A stretch of DNA of 64,000 nucleotides from Parus major (lineage: Eukaryota; Chordata; Aves; Passeriformes; Paridae): the NCBI RefSeq assembly GCF_001522545.3, contig NC_031779.1, forward strand, positions 2,130,464-2,194,463. Direction: 5' to 3'. The notes under the pieces are model-generated. The model made no database searches. It saw only the letters and a program-made list of their open reading frames with translations, and had not been told where the DNA came from. The position numbers and the translations under genes were made by a program. Shown piece by piece: positions 13,357 through 26,116 of the stretch (position 1 is the stretch's first letter; the number at the start of each line of letters is the position of its first letter).

Positions 13357-13640
13357 AGGGCCTGTCTTGTAAGATGAAGCTGAAAGCACTTGGCTTGTTT
13401 AGCCCAGCAAAGAAAGGCAAAACAGGAATATGATTACTCTCCATAAATATATCAAGCCAGTAAACACCAGGTACAGAAAGGAACCATTTAAGCTAAAAGA
13501 CTGTTCTGGCACAAGAACAAATAGACTTAAACTGGCTAATGTAGGCTGGAAATTAGGAGACAGTTTTTAACCATGGGAAACAGAGGAGGAAAAATACCTC
13601 ATTGCTTTTCCAAATGGAGCTGGACCACCATGTGAAGGGA
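13357..13640 (+). repeat. Old CR1-type LINE fragment
   Basis: The sequence follows the 3' part of CR1 retrotransposons: a segment resembling 'gaagctgaaagcacttggct ... agcccagcaaagaaaggc', then 'cataaatatatcaag', 'ggcacaagaacaaatag' and 'ggctggaaattaggagac', in the order expected for the sense strand. It is strongly diverged and has neither the 3' tail nor an open frame, so it is an ancient, dead, truncated copy. The right boundary is approximate. Assignment to a CR1 subfamily would need a repeat library. Confidence 0.7.
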
Positions 13641-15140
13641 GCAGAAAGCCAGCTGACTACAACTGCAGGGGTCTGGGGTGGAAGCCAGCAGGGTTCTGCC
13701 ATGCCAGCCTCCTTCCAGGGTGACTGGCTGCATGGTGCACAGCAGGAAAGTTCAGAGATCCCACTTTCCCAAGGCAGGGAGCCCTGTTCCTCCAGGCAGG
13801 GCCTGCTGACACCAGTCTACCTCTATTCAGGGGCTGGCAGGCACCTGGCACTTGGCTGGCACCAGCCCCCCAAAGTGCTCAGGGTGGAAAGGGTAATAAA
13901 CCAGAGGCAGCCAGTGGTGTCTGCCAGCTTGGAAGGTGCCACAGGAGCAAAACATTAACTGGTCGGATCAGGACAGCTCAGAGCACCTGGATTAGGACTG
14001 GGAATCTGCTGCCATCACTGCTTGGTCTGGATTTTCACTGGGAATGGCACACAGCTGAGCCACCTAGCTCCAGATTTTACCTCCTGCATAGAATTATTCT
14101 CAATTCCCTGTATATTCTAGGGCCTGCCTAAAGGATGGGTGAAGAATCTGCTGATGAGGACTCTAATCAGTTTCGAGAGCAGGTAATTTCTCAGCTAGAG
14201 ATCATCTTCAAACAGGAAATCAGGTTCAGGAGGTATCTGCTTTATGCAGCACATCATGGTGGACTCAAGCAAAGCTTGTGGTAATAAGCAGAATTGGAAT
14301 AAGAAGATCGTTATTAACATTATGCATTAATTATTTTACAATCCTCCTACCAGGTGCACTTTCTTATCTCACTCATCTCTAGTATTAATGAAACAGGAAT
14401 AATTCTAGACCCAATCTTGGCATCTGAGCAGGTTGTTTTTGGTGATGTTTCTCCTTTCTGAAACTGGAGGAAAGATGTTCCCTGCCTTCATTGTGCGTTT
14501 AGAGTTTGGCAGCATGCCTGGGATCGTAGTAAGACACAAAAGCATCTGAAGGAAGTGGCCACTGGATGGAGCCTTAAAGGTCATAACAATTGCCGGCTCT
14601 GGTACAGATGGTGCTCACTGATGAAAAACACCAAGCAGGAAAGCAGCGAGCATCAGGGCTGCAGGATGCTGCAGAGCCCAAATCCACTGCCCTGATCCCA
14701 GCTCTAGACACCTGAGCCAGCTGCCAGCACCTCTGCCTGCTCCTGCCCCCAGCTCCTGCCCTCACTGTGGGGCTGTACATTGCTCGGGGCAGGGATGCAC
14801 TCACACTGCGGGATGCTCTAAATAACACCAAACACCTTGCTTCATTCCAGCAACACAGAGATAAGTGACTGTGTGAAGAGAATTCCAGTTTTGATTAAAA
14901 CCCACAGACCTGCAAGCCTCGGCTCCTGCTTGAATAATGACGAAGATAATATTGGCAGGAGAAAATGAAAACATCTGATGATATCTGAAGCAGAAGTGTG
15001 GCAGGGTGTCAGCTTTAGGAAAGGGTTCACAGCTTTCTCCTGGATAGGGTCTGGTGTGCCAAGCCCTTGGTGGCTCCACTCCCTGCAGCCCTGGGAAGGG
15101 GTAAAGCAAACTCAGCCGGTGGGATAAGAATTTTCTGGAT
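13641..15140. other. Unique non-coding DNA left of the CpG island
   Basis: No gene or repeat recognised. GC content begins to rise after about 14600 toward the island that follows. A conserved-looking AT-rich stretch around 14290-14400 has several TTAT/ATTA motifs but nothing that can be named. Confidence 0.5.
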
Positions 15141-15349
15141 GAGCAGACAAACGCGCTCGCTAAAACGGGCTCTTGCAGGGGGGACCAGGGCCATCACTGA
15201 GTCCAGCTGTTGGGACTCATCGTCATGGCACACCCAGCCGCCCAGGGAGTGATGGAGAACTGATGGGAGTGCGGTGCATCTTGGAGGGGATGTCAAACAG
15301 CGCTCCCTGTGTGCAGGCGCTCTCCCTTTAAAGCAATCCCGGGGCCGAG

Positions 15350-15639
15350 AGCGGGGAGGAGGCGGGGGCGGGCGGGGGGCGCGGCGCCTCGGTTCGGCGG
15401 CGGCTGCTGCGGGAGGTGGCCGGCGCCGCGGCGGCGAGCGGAGCCCGGCATTAGCCGCCAGCCCCGGGGTATGCGGGTGAGCGGGAGAGGAACGCGGAGG
15501 AAGGCGGAGAGCGGCGGGGAGCGGGGCGAGGGAGCCCGGCCGAGCCCTCCCGAGCGGCGGAGGATGCGCCGAGCCCCGGGGAGTCGAGCCCAGCTGCAGC
15601 GCGGCGCGTCCCGCCCGGCCGCCGCCCCAGCCCGCGCAG
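15350..15639 (+). other. Candidate first exon (mostly 5' UTR)
   Basis: The 3' end is set by the donor at 15639/15640 (GCAG|GTAACG). The 5' end is arbitrary, set about 20 bp after the TTTAAA element. The exon holds two in-frame ATGs, at 15471 and 15564; the second has A at -3 and is the better start. From it the frame is open for 25 codons plus one base and reads through to the donor (phase 1). The peptide is rich in Arg, Ala and Pro and I recognise no family in it, so it may just as well be untranslated. The next in-window exon candidate (30488) has no open frame in the phase this exon would need. Confidence 0.4.
15353..15379 (+). promoter_or_regulatory. G-quadruplex-prone tract in promoter
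   Basis: On the plus strand, G runs of 4, 5, 3 and 6 are separated by loops of 1 to 7 bases, which satisfies the usual G4 rule. It sits just downstream of the TTTAAA element, where such tracts often affect transcription or, if transcribed, translation of the 5' UTR. Folding is inferred from the pattern only. Confidence 0.6.
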
Positions 15640-15900
15640 GTAACGGCGGCGGAGGGGATCGGGGGCGCCGGAATGGGGTTCTGTCGGGGGAGAATATCCA
15701 TCCCCCCGGAGGCAGGGAGGACACCCGTGGTCCCTGGAGACCTGCGGCTCTGCAGCGCATCACTCGGCAAGCAGGACTCGATCCCCTCGCAGCGGGGTTG
15801 AGATGAGGGCAGGGTCCCCCCGCGGAGTGAAGGGCTCCCCCGGCGCGAAGAGCTCCGTGGGGCAGGCAGAGATAGGGTCGCGGGACCTCCAATGCCCGGA

Positions 15901-17433
15901 GGGGCTGGAGGCCCAGCTCGGAGCCATCCATGGCAGATGCTCAGTGCCAACCTCAAAACCGCCCCGATCGAAGCTCGGCTTTGAGGTTGAATGCGTGCAG
16001 CAACCTCAGGCAGCTGGCTCGGGAGATAGGCAGAGCGTGGAGTGAGGTGACAGGTTCCCATCTTGCCACCTGCTCCCCGAAACCGGCCAACTTTGGGCTG
16101 ATACCGTGGGGCACCTGGCCCCAGTGGTGCTGGTGTGGGCAGTGGGAGCCAGTCCTTGCTCGGACTAAAGCTAGAGAAGATGACAAGAGTGCCTGGAACA
16201 TCACAGCTGGCTCCCTAGGGACTGCTGGCTCCGCGACAGATGATACCCCAGGTTTAGCAACAACAGGGGTTCGATTTGATCCAGACACTTTGTTTCCAGC
16301 TCTCTGTTCATCAGAAGATCTGCCCGGCTAGAGGAGCTACCTGCGTGCTTGTTATATCTTGCTCCTCTCCTAAATCAGGGCAAATTGCCAAGCTGGCCCC
16401 CTGCTCCCTTGCCTGTGTCTCTATTGAAAAACTGAGTCTCATCTCATGTTCCTCGACTTGTACAGGAGCAACCCACCACAACAGCGACGCAAGGGCCCCA
16501 GGGCTCTCCTTTTATCTGCTGCACTGCTAACGGAGGAGAGGTTTAATTATCCTCAAGTGTCAGTTCAAGATAGATCTGCTGGGACACAGCTCTTGGCAGG
16601 TGCAAAATAACAGGACGTTTTCATGCATGGGAGGCTGAGCGGAGAACAGTTCAGTGGTTTAATTGGAAGGGTTCATATCAGGGTACAGAAAATGGGACAG
16701 TGCAGACTCCGGCGGTGATCCTGGTGCTGCAGCTGTGGGAGGGGAAGACGGTGCCGAAGGCTAAGAACTTTCTCTGGGGCATTGTTTGAGCACAGCAGGT
16801 GCTCTGGGCTGGTAACACAGCCTCAAGTCCATGATGTGCTGCGACCTGCAAGGTGCTGATGTGTTTTCAGTCTCCCTTGGTTTCTCAGCTTTTCAGTCGG
16901 TTCCCATGAGAGTCCCTGCAGGACCACTGGGAGATGTGCTGTTTTATGGGGCATTGGAGAGCTGAGAATGAGTGAATTACTCCAGAACCAGGGCAATCTG
17001 GGGCTGTCACCTAGGCAGCTGAGGTGCAATGGCCTCAGGGTTTATGGAACAGCTTTTCCTCTGTCCTCCTGCCAAAATCCCTGAAACGGTTACAGGAGCT
17101 CTCAAGCATTTGAAGAGTTTCAGTTCTCTGAATCCATGGAGAAAAGTCCCTTCCCTCACCAAACAGCTGTGGCATGGGCGTTTGACTCCCAGGGGATGTC
17201 TCTACCTTGCCTGGGCTGCAGTGTTGGATGCACGGAGCATCTGTCTCCTCATCTCCTTTCCAATCCATGCCATGGTTGTTGGCCCCTGGAGCCAGATTTG
17301 GATCAGAAAGCAGAACCTCCTCCAGCTGTGGCATCCCACAAGGGCCATATTGCTACCACAAAATGAGACCTCTCTGTCCAGACCCTGTAATCAGCCTGGT
17401 GTATGACACCTCAGCATGAGGAAGGAGGATGTC
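15901..17433. other. Non-coding DNA, probably intron 1
   Basis: CpG density declines to background by about 16300. No exon with paired acceptor and donor is visible and no repeat was recognised. If the 15.35-kb exon is real, this is the start of its first intron. Confidence 0.45.
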
Positions 17434-17526
17434 TTATTTTATTTTATTTTATTTTATTTTATTTTATTTTATTTTATTTTATTTTATTTTATTTTATTTT
17501 ATTTTATTTTATTTTATTTTATTTTA
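17434..17526 (+). repeat. (ATTTT)n microsatellite cut by gap
   Basis: A near-perfect array of ATTTT, about 18 units, runs straight into 70 N. The true array is probably longer, since the gap begins inside it. Long open frames with FILFY-type repeats here are translations of the microsatellite. Confidence 0.97.
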
Positions 17527-17596
17527 NNNNNNNNNNNNNNNNNNNNNNNNNNNNNNNNNNNNNNNNNNNNNNNNNNNNNNNNNNNNNNNNNNNNNN
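17527..17596. other. Assembly gap (70 N)
   Basis: A run of N that interrupts the ATTTT array. Sequence on the right starts with tttatccag and is unique, so the gap likely hides the end of the array. Confidence 0.97.
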
Positions 17597-20500
17597 TTTA
17601 TCCAGATATGCTGAGCTCTCCTCTGTGCTCATTCCCAGGGGACCACGGGACAGATGTTGTAAAGAAACAGTGCCCCCATCTCTTCTGGCTCCCTGGAGGG
17701 GACATGGTATACTGATTTTCTGGTGAAGTCACAATGTTGTGCTATTGTAGTCAGGTTCCTTGTTTTAGGGTCCAACAAAATGATTTATCTGTACATCATT
17801 TCAGTGCTGGGTGCAACAAGCCATTCCTCATCCAGTTCCTACAAGCATGGAACAGCAGTTGGTGTTAGAGGTCTGGGGTTGGTCCTGTCTCATCTACAGT
17901 AATCGTGTTCTAGCCCCCTTTGCTAATTGCTGGTGTCTTTTTCTAACACTATGAGAGGACATTCAGTAAACACAGTGAGTTTTGTAGTTGTGCTGAGATG
18001 GTGTTTTCAGGAACACCTTGTTATTAAATGTCATTTTGGCATCATCCCCTTGACTCTTGTGCTTGGTGAATGCTGCCATTTGCCATGCTCCAGTCCTGCC
18101 AGTCACATCCCTCTTTTGCATTGGTGAAACTTGTTGGTTGTTGCTTGGGTGAAAACCTTATGGATATTCCTGCTGCTGGCCCTGATGCAGGAGTGCTGGG
18201 TATCTGGCTGGTGGTGGTTTGAGGAAGGGCAGCTCTGAGAGGAGGCTTTCTGTCCTTTGTCATAGCTAACTGTGCTTGAGTCTCTGACAGGCATTTTGGA
18301 GGTGAGATTGAGGAGAGGAGGCTCCTCCTCACTTCTCCTTGGAGGTCAAGCATCTGGGAGATTGGCTGGACCAAGTAAGAGCAGAACTCTCACTCATTTC
18401 AGTTCCAACAATCTTTTGGTGCCACCTGTGACAGAATATATTTAGACTAGATATATATCCTGTTGCCTTGACTTTGGGCTTTGGATCAAGGTGTAAGAGC
18501 TTTTGATGCTTGCACACACAATAAGGGGAAAAAAAAATTAAAACGACAATCCTCAAAATGTTTGCAAATCCAAGAGCTTATCCTCACCCTGGGTAGGCAA
18601 AACTAACCAAGGGTAGGATCAGTAAATACAGAATCAGCCACTTTCATCATCAAACATCAGGGCTGGGACGTAGCTAGCACAGAGCAGCATAACCACACTG
18701 AGTCCTTGGGAGGATTTGGCACCATGGGTTTTCTTTTAATACTTTTACAGTGAGCAGCTTGGCAATCAGCAGGGATCCCAGCTGTACGTGGATGGGGTTG
18801 GGCTTCAGATGGGTGTGATGAAGGAACAAAAGCTGCTTGTGGTATGGAGGACACCCACTGAATGAGCCTCTTGCTGGGGCTCTGCAAAGGGCAGTGGCTC
18901 ATTCAGGACCAAATGGCCTGAGCTAATCCAAGCCTCTACCTTTGTCAAAGGGGTCTGATAAATTCAACCAATAACTGAAGTGCTGAGAAGGGAGAACAGC
19001 CACACTTTTAGCCCAGGGAGGAGATTTAGGCCATCCCTGCAAAGCTGAGAACATCCTATCTGCAGATCAGCGCATCAGTGCCAACAGTAATAACAGTAAA
19101 GGGGCTGGTCGTACAGCATCCCATCACTTTAGCCACTCTCCCACATCCACTTGCCACCAAAGCCCCTCCCCAGTGAGGCCAGTCCCTGCTGCTGGTGAGC
19201 AAGGGCCATCCTCTCTCTGTACTTGGCATGGTGGGGAGGTAAAGTGGAGTTGTATGGTGAGGTGTGAAGGGATCAGGCTGTCCTGGCACATCGGCATCAG
19301 CATGATACCCTGAGGCAGCCACTGCTGAAGCTGACTATGTGTGGTGTGTGTAGCAGCAGTGGGGAGACGATGGGCTGGCATCTGGCCTTCAGATCTGTCT
19401 TCCTGCCACACTGAAAGCAAATTCAGAGCCAGAAGTAGGGCAGGTTGCATCTCCCTCACTGGTGCCTGTGTTGAGCTGGGCTGGTGTGTGCTCCACGGGC
19501 AGCAGTGAGCCCAGGTTGCCCTGGGGCAAAGGGCCAGTGGACCAGGACAGCCCATGTCTTGGTAAAGTCAGCAGGGACTCAGAAACCCAGCCCACAGGGA
19601 GCTCTGCAAGGCTGGAGGCTTTTTCCCAGCGTATTTGGACCTGGGACATCAGCTGGAGCGACAGCATTGCCTGAGCACCCCAGCGGTGTCAGAGTCTGGG
19701 GTCAGGCCAGTCCATCTGGAGTTTCATGGCATTATCTCTTAAATGCCTTTAACTGCAGTAGGATGGCCTGACTGATTGGATTGTGCTCTGTAATTAATTA
19801 GCTGGGTGTGCCGCCGTATGGGAAGCAGCATCAGTGGGAAGAGAGGGGGAATCTGCTGGCAAGAGCTGTTAAGCTTCAAATGTCCATTTCTGGTTAAACC
19901 AGCCTTGTGCAGTGTTAGTCCCCGGGCACTGGGGGTTAGTTCCAGGGCCATGGCCCTTTTCCATAAGAGGAAGTGTTGTTTTGCTGCTTGACTGGTCCCC
20001 CAGAGCTGACTGTGTCCTGAGAGCCCCAACCAACTTGCCTGGTCTCGGGGACCACTAGGGAGGAAGAGCTTGTTTGGGCTGGGATGTTTTGGTAGTGGTG
20101 ACAGGATGCCCCCTCCTGCCAGGGTGACTGACCCTGCAAGGACTATAGGATGGCTCCACGGGTTAGGGGCTGCTGGGCATGGCTGGCAGAATTCCCATTG
20201 CTCTTCCTTCCTGCACCAGAGCCCATGGGCTTCTCACCACTCCCCTCCTGTTTCCAAACCTGCCATGCTTCCACTCAGCTTCTTTGTCTACTTTTAGCAT
20301 CCATTTGTGCCTTTAAACAGACAGCATTCCCCTTAGGGTGGGTTTTTTCTTTGTGTTTACTGTGGGTATTAATCAGGACCTGCAGCGTAAGGGAAACCTG
20401 CAACGAACAGCTCCTTGTTTATTGTTTGATTTGGGAAATGCTGCTGGGCTCATGTTTCAGGTCTGTGCTGTTTTTTAAGGGGTGCATTTTGGGATCATTG

Positions 20501-23500
20501 TGGGAAGAGGGAGTGCCCCTGTGTGCCCTGGGCAGGGGTCTCTCCTGGGCATGGCATCCTTTGGCCCTGGGGTCACTCCCTCCCTCACTGGGTCGTGTAT
20601 GGGTGGAGGAGAGAGGGCTCTTCTCAGGGTGCCTTCTCTGGGAGGTGAGACCTGCTTTTTGCTCAGGTGCCCCCACCAATCCATCCAACACCCATGGGTC
20701 TCTCTGCAGCTTCCAGGTTCCTCCAGCACCCATTTGAAATGTGGTGAGCTGGGATGTTTGATGCTAATAGGCACCTCTGTGCTGTTGTAAAATTTCAAGC
20801 TGGCTTGTGATGGGGAAACTGAACTTTGCCTGTAAGTGCATGCTCAAAATGGTCCCTTCATCTGTGTTTGGGTGTCTGGGATGGGCTCTTCTGCTCCTCA
20901 GTTCTGCAAGGATGTGGGCATGGTGGACGACAGTGTAGAACTCCAGAGGGCTGTTGTTGCTGCCAAGCTGGAGAAGAGTTGTAATGCCCTCTGCTCCAAT
21001 GGCTGATAAATCTTGGAGGGAAGAAACAAAGAAAAAACAACAAGAAAAAGTCATGTGCCTGCTCAGCTTAACCCTCAAAGGAAACCCATGTCATTTTAAA
21101 AAGAAAAGCTGTTAAAAATAGAATTTTTTAGTAGAGAATGACACTTAGAGGAGTCAATGAACTTCATTTCAAGAGCTGGGAAACAAAATGCTCCAGGGGC
21201 TGTGAAGGGAAGTCTTTGCTTTTCCAGCTCCCTGAATGTCAGGTGTGGCTCCTCAAGCTTGTTGTTTTCCATCTGGCTGTGCCAGATCCAGCCAGGCTGT
21301 CCTGGTTGTTGGCTGCTCCCAAGCTGCTGCTGCTCACTGGAAGTGGGGAATTCACCATCTTGAGAAGGGGAAAAGCTGTGACTCAGACTTGTGTTACATC
21401 TTGCCTTGGGTTTCCCACTCGCTAGCAGGGCCAAAGGGGAGGTGATGAGCCCCATGGAGCATCCCTTCCTTATTTATTTAATTTTTAATTGGCTAAGGAG
21501 CCCTCTCATTTGCTTTGGTTCTGACTAATGAGACGCGCCTCGCTTTGACAGCGTGTCACAAGCAATAAATTTCTCAGGAGCTTCTGGGCTGCATGGATGC
21601 CCTCATACTTTTGCCTGGCTCACCCTCCTTCACATCACCCTGTGCTGATGCCCCAGCCTGGCCCTTGTGCAAAGGAGAGGAGGGTCGGGATGAAGAAGTC
21701 TGGGTGTGAAATTGGTGATCTCTTTGTGCTGGCCTCAAGGCTGGGGATTTGGGAGCTTCCTATATTGTTTGTCTGGGCTGGAAATTGGAAAGCAGAAATC
21801 ATCAAGGATCCAGACAAGCTGTTGTTTAGTAGCCATGATCTCTGTTGTGTTTTCCCAAAGATCTCAGCTGTGCCTCAGGGTGTGAGCGTTGTGCCAGGTT
21901 CCAGCTAATGTCACTGGGGGCTTGGGTAGGCTGGCAGTGAAGCAGCATTCCAGTGAAGATCCTATGGAAGACTTTCATTCCCATTAAAAATGCATTTTTT
22001 TTTTTTATTAGAAGGTTTTGCAGGAGCATGTCTCCTTTGATGAGGAAAGAAGGGGATGGTCTCTAGATGGACCCATGGCATCTCTCACGGAGCTTTACCA
22101 AAAGGGGCCTGGTTGCTGCAGGGGGTGCAGAGCTGGAATTCTTTTTCCTTGCTATCCTGACAAGGTCAGGATGTGGGGTGCAGTTATCCTGGGAGCCTTG
22201 CTCTGGAGCATCCTTGTGTGCACTGGGAGCATAAAACATAGGTGTTATGTGATGCTGATACAGGTGAGGAGAAGGGTGATGGGAGAGCTGAGGGCTGCCA
22301 CCCTGGGGCAGAGATGCTCAGCCACATCTGCCCAGAGCAGAAGGGGTTAGATACTGCTTTGTTTGAGGGCTTGGACGCCTTGGTGCTGTTTGTCATCCCT
22401 TACTGGGTGACACTAACTTTCCCTCTCCTGGAGTAGTTAACAGACTGCATGAGGTTTCAAATCATTGATGGAAAGCACTAACTATTAGCACTTCTTCTCT
22501 TTGTATTCGTGATGGATTCTCTTTAGGCATTGCTCTTAGTGGCTCTCCACTGTTAGCTTTTGTTTTCTCCTCAATAGCTTGTCTAATAAATGCCATTATC
22601 TTGGGCACAAATCTACTTCATGTCTCAATTCCACTTGGTGAGAGTTGGTAATAACAGCTGAACAACATCCTTTGAAAAGGGACTCTGTCACCAGCAGCCC
22701 TGGATGCCACTTCTCCGCTTCCCACACTTGTCCCCAGAGCAGATAAAGACAAGGGGAAGGCGCGTGGCCAGAAAGCAAAAGGGACATCCTCCTGATAAAT
22801 TGGATGTCTGAGCAGTGCCAGCAGCAGTCAGTGCAGCAGCTCTGAGGATCAGGGCAGCTCGGGCCCTGCCACCTTGGTCATTAGAGGAGATGTGCTTATG
22901 GCCTGGGATCCTTCCTAATTCCAGCAGATTAGAGGAGAAGGATGGTGGTGAAAGGTGACGGCTTGCAGGGAAGATCAGGAGTATTTCTTACAGCTTGAAG
23001 GAGCTTCTCATCTGTGGCCAAATCAAGCTGTTGCCTCCCGGTCTGAATCTGGTTCTGAAAAGGCTTTAACCGGTAGCTGCTGGGTACTTACTGGGTTTTG
23101 GGTCAGCCTGCAGGTCTGTTAGGGGAAGTATTAAGGCAGCTCCATGTTTTGGCTGAGAGCAGCACATTCCCAGCCCATGGAGACCTGACCCTGATGTCAC
23201 TGCAGTGACTTTTGTTACTGTCCCTACTGCAGGAGCAGATGAAGCGGAGGGTGATCAGTGTTTTAATTAGAACAAACTCTATTTATTTCTGCTGGACCAG
23301 GCTGTGCTCAGCTGCTGTGTTTTCAGAGCTTCCCAAGGAGGATTTCCCATTCTCAGGGGGAAGGCAGCCACTGATAGGAGCAAACTGCCCCACCTCTTCT
23401 CAGTTGTCCCATTGCTGGGATGTCTGGCTGCTTCCAGTATCTGTCCCCTCCCTGAGTTATAAATACTTTATCCTCTCAGTGCCTACTGCATCAAATATTT

Positions 23501-25799
23501 TTTTTTTTTTAATGGCATTTTCTTTTTCTATTTTTTCCTGACTTGGTTCTTGTATTTCAAAACATGCCGGCCACGCGCGTAGCGCTCAGACATGCTCTCG
23601 GCTTCCCCCCAAATGTAATTGCTTTAAAACTGCAGATAGTTGGCGAAAGCAATTTTCTCTCCATTACGGAAGACTCCAGCTCCTCTCATCCTTCATGCAA
23701 GTCACTCTCCCCCAGCCCTGCCTTTTCTCTGCCACTGTGCAGTGCTCAGCACTGGGGATGGTGGAGGAAAAACTCTGCTTTCCCAAATGAAGCTCTCGCT
23801 TTTCTGGGCTCAAATGGTGCATGGTGGGGACCTCTCTGGGGGGAAAAGATGGCTTCTACCACAGCTTCTGCTGAGCAAGGGTGATGCTCACTGGCTGCAA
23901 AGCCCTTCCCTTGGCCATGCTGATCTCCACGGTGGGATGGGTACCTGCGCCAGGCACGTGTTCACCACGGTTTTGCAGCTCCACCACGCACACATTTAAA
24001 TGCTCTTTCTGTCCGCAGGACGTGTTGGGCTTTCAAACGCATTAATGATGGAAAATAAATTGGAATCCGAGAGAAATAATCTTTAGGCATTCTCTGTAGG
24101 CCTTGTCTTGCCTCGCCTTCCTCAGCCATGTTGAAGGCTGTGGCTGGAGGGGAATATAAATGAGGAGGAGCCCCAGGTCTCTCTGATCTGTTGTGATGCC
24201 TTGTGCTCAGTGGATCTTGCTGCAGGGAGCCTGTCCGCTCACTGCTGCTGGTAAACTCAAGGGAGCTGGAGATGGTGGAAGTCATGAGGGGTTGCTGGAC
24301 CCTCCTGGAGGGTTTGGGATCCAAAATTAAAGGAGGTTGAGGCATACCAGGTTTTCCAAGGGTTTGTGCCCTGCTTGGGGGGGTTTTAGTGCCACTCTGG
24401 CATGGGGCAGCAGTTGTCTTTGGTTCGGCACCAACCTCTCGTGGGGAACCAGGCCCTTGTGTCAGCTGCCCACACTGCAGATGGAGTTAGGTCACAGGTA
24501 AACGAACCTGAACATCCTCCATGCACACTATGGCTGCAGTGTTCCTTGACCTGTGCTCGCACCCCCTAAGGTGCTGATCTCCTAAGGTGCTTGGAGGGGA
24601 AGATGTGATCCCCCCAGGACCACCACTCACAGCAGGAAGGGATCATCATTGTCTCTGAGATGTCCCTAGTGAGGCCAGCAGCATCTCCAGAAGCACCCAG
24701 AAATGTCTTGTCTGGGCCCCCTCACAGCAGGAGAGGATGCAGTGGCTTTGTCAGCATCAAAGCTTTTGGTCCCTGGAGGAGAGCCAGTGTGCCATAAAAC
24801 CTGCTCATTTCTCCTGCCCTGCTCCTGCAAAGTGAGTGTGGAGCTGGCATGGACTGGGAGTCCACAGGGAGCCATAGCTCACACTGGCCTCTGGCGAGAG
24901 GCTGTTAAAGCATCGCTGCCTATCTTAGCCGGCCCCTGGGCTGCTCTTGGACATGAACCAGCCTTGTAATGAAAGCTTTCTCTATGTCTGTTCGTTTGCT
25001 GAGCATCAGTTTAATGTCTGAAAAATCCTATTGCAGCAGAGCGCGGAGCACTTCAAAGACACTGCAGGAGAGGAGTGGGTTCTGTAAGGATCCTGTCTAT
25101 GCCAGGTGTGGAGAGAAACCTGACCAGCCACCACAGCCACTTTCCTACTTCCAAGGGATTTGGCTTGATGTGTTGAGGGAGAAATTGAGCTTTGCTCCTA
25201 CAGCACAGATCCATTGCTGTGAGAGCCTGGTACATACCACGTCTTCCCAGCCTTGGATATTTGGAGATGCCTATATGAAGAGCTGAGGGTTTGGGTGGGG
25301 AGGATTCAAGGTCTGAAACCGTAGTTGTCACATTAGCATATTGAGTGGTGCTTGTGCATCCCTCTCTTGGGAGATGATGCTGGTGGCTTCCACTTCTCAC
25401 TAGGATGGAGTCAAGGCCATCTGGCTGCTCTGAGGTGCTCCACAGCTCCCCAGAGTGGCACTTCTTGCAGTGGTATCCTCCCAGCCATGAAGTTCTGTGT
25501 TGTCTTAATGGTGTCAAGCGCTGAATGAGCTCGGGCAATTTGCTTTATAAAGCAATGCACTAAATATGTCAACACTCAGTGCATGTTTTTAATATAATAT
25601 TTCAGATTGTTTTGAAAGAAGCCAAGATCCTGCTTTCCCTCTTCATTAGGAACGTTTTATGTGAAAGAGATGAACAATAGAGAGAGTTTGCCAGAGAGAA
25701 AGCTTTCCCAAGTATTTGTTGCTGCTGAGAAATCAGCTGCTTTTTACAAAAAAAAACCCTCAATGCATAACTATCAGGGCAATTCAGCAGCTTGTAAGC
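17597..25799. other. Unique non-coding DNA, no gene seen
   Basis: About 8.2 kb without a recognisable exon or transposon. Two CpG-retaining, homeodomain-site-bearing patches (21500-21580 and 23560-23670) look like possible conserved elements. Pure T runs occur at 21996-22008 and near 23500. Open frames up to 195 codons (20150-20737) have no domain and no splice context. Confidence 0.55.
21500..21580. promoter_or_regulatory. Possible conserved regulatory element
   Basis: Within AT-rich DNA, CG dinucleotides are kept (gagacgcgcctcgc and gacagcgtg) beside a TAATGAG homeodomain-type site and a TTGACAG MEIS/TGIF-type site. Retained CpGs in AT-rich non-coding DNA often mean purifying selection. 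No alignment was possible, so this is an inference. Confidence 0.3.
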
Positions 25800-26116
25800 T
25801 GCCAAGGAAGGTTGTAGAATTGGCTTTGCTGGAGATGTTGGAGGCCAGGCTTGACCATAGCCATTGGGCATGCTTTAGGCGCAGTAAATCCCAGTTTCCA
25901 AAGGGAGAATGGACTGAATAGCCCACCAGTAGCCCCTGGCCTCCTGTGAGTTTCACACAGACAGTCTGAGCTACTCTGGCATGAGCAATTCCAAGCTGAT
26001 GGAGTGAGTGGGTTTGTGAATCTCATGCTGTTTCAGGCCAGAATTGATGGCTTTGACTTTTAACTCACTTCCCAGTAGGACCAGGGGTGGGTTCTGTCCT
26101 GGTCTCCAGCTGGGAG
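25800..26116 (+). repeat. Dispersed duplicate, copy A
   Basis: This 317-bp stretch matches 27707-28020 at about 90 percent by eye. The match starts at gccaagg and ends at cagctgggag on both sides. Its first 130 bases resemble the 3' part of CR1-type LINEs (tgctggagatgttggaggcc; a form of ggactagatga). The last 150 bases I do not recognise. Either it is two insertions of one uncatalogued repeat, or a local direct duplication. Confidence 0.75.

Larger units (their letters stand above)
15141..15900 (+). promoter_or_regulatory. CpG island promoter
   Basis: This is the strongest CpG island in the window. It holds GC boxes, a TTTAAA element at 15327-15332 that could act as a weak TATA box, and runs of CGG/GCC. 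The plus strand is favoured because a good splice donor (gcgcag|gtaacg) leaves the densest part at 15639/15640. A TSS near 15350 is inferred, not seen. The minus-strand 344-codon frame across the island is a composition artefact: CG-rich DNA contains few stop codons. Confidence 0.7.

Noticed and set aside
15027..16061. 344-codon minus-strand open frame over the CpG island
   Set aside because: CG-rich DNA has few stop codons; the peptide is Pro/Ala/Arg/Ser-rich with no domain, and the splice signal in the island favours the other strand.
16262..16285. tRNA T-arm-like ggttcgatttgatcc
   Set aside because: No A box at the right distance upstream and no cloverleaf can be folded by eye.
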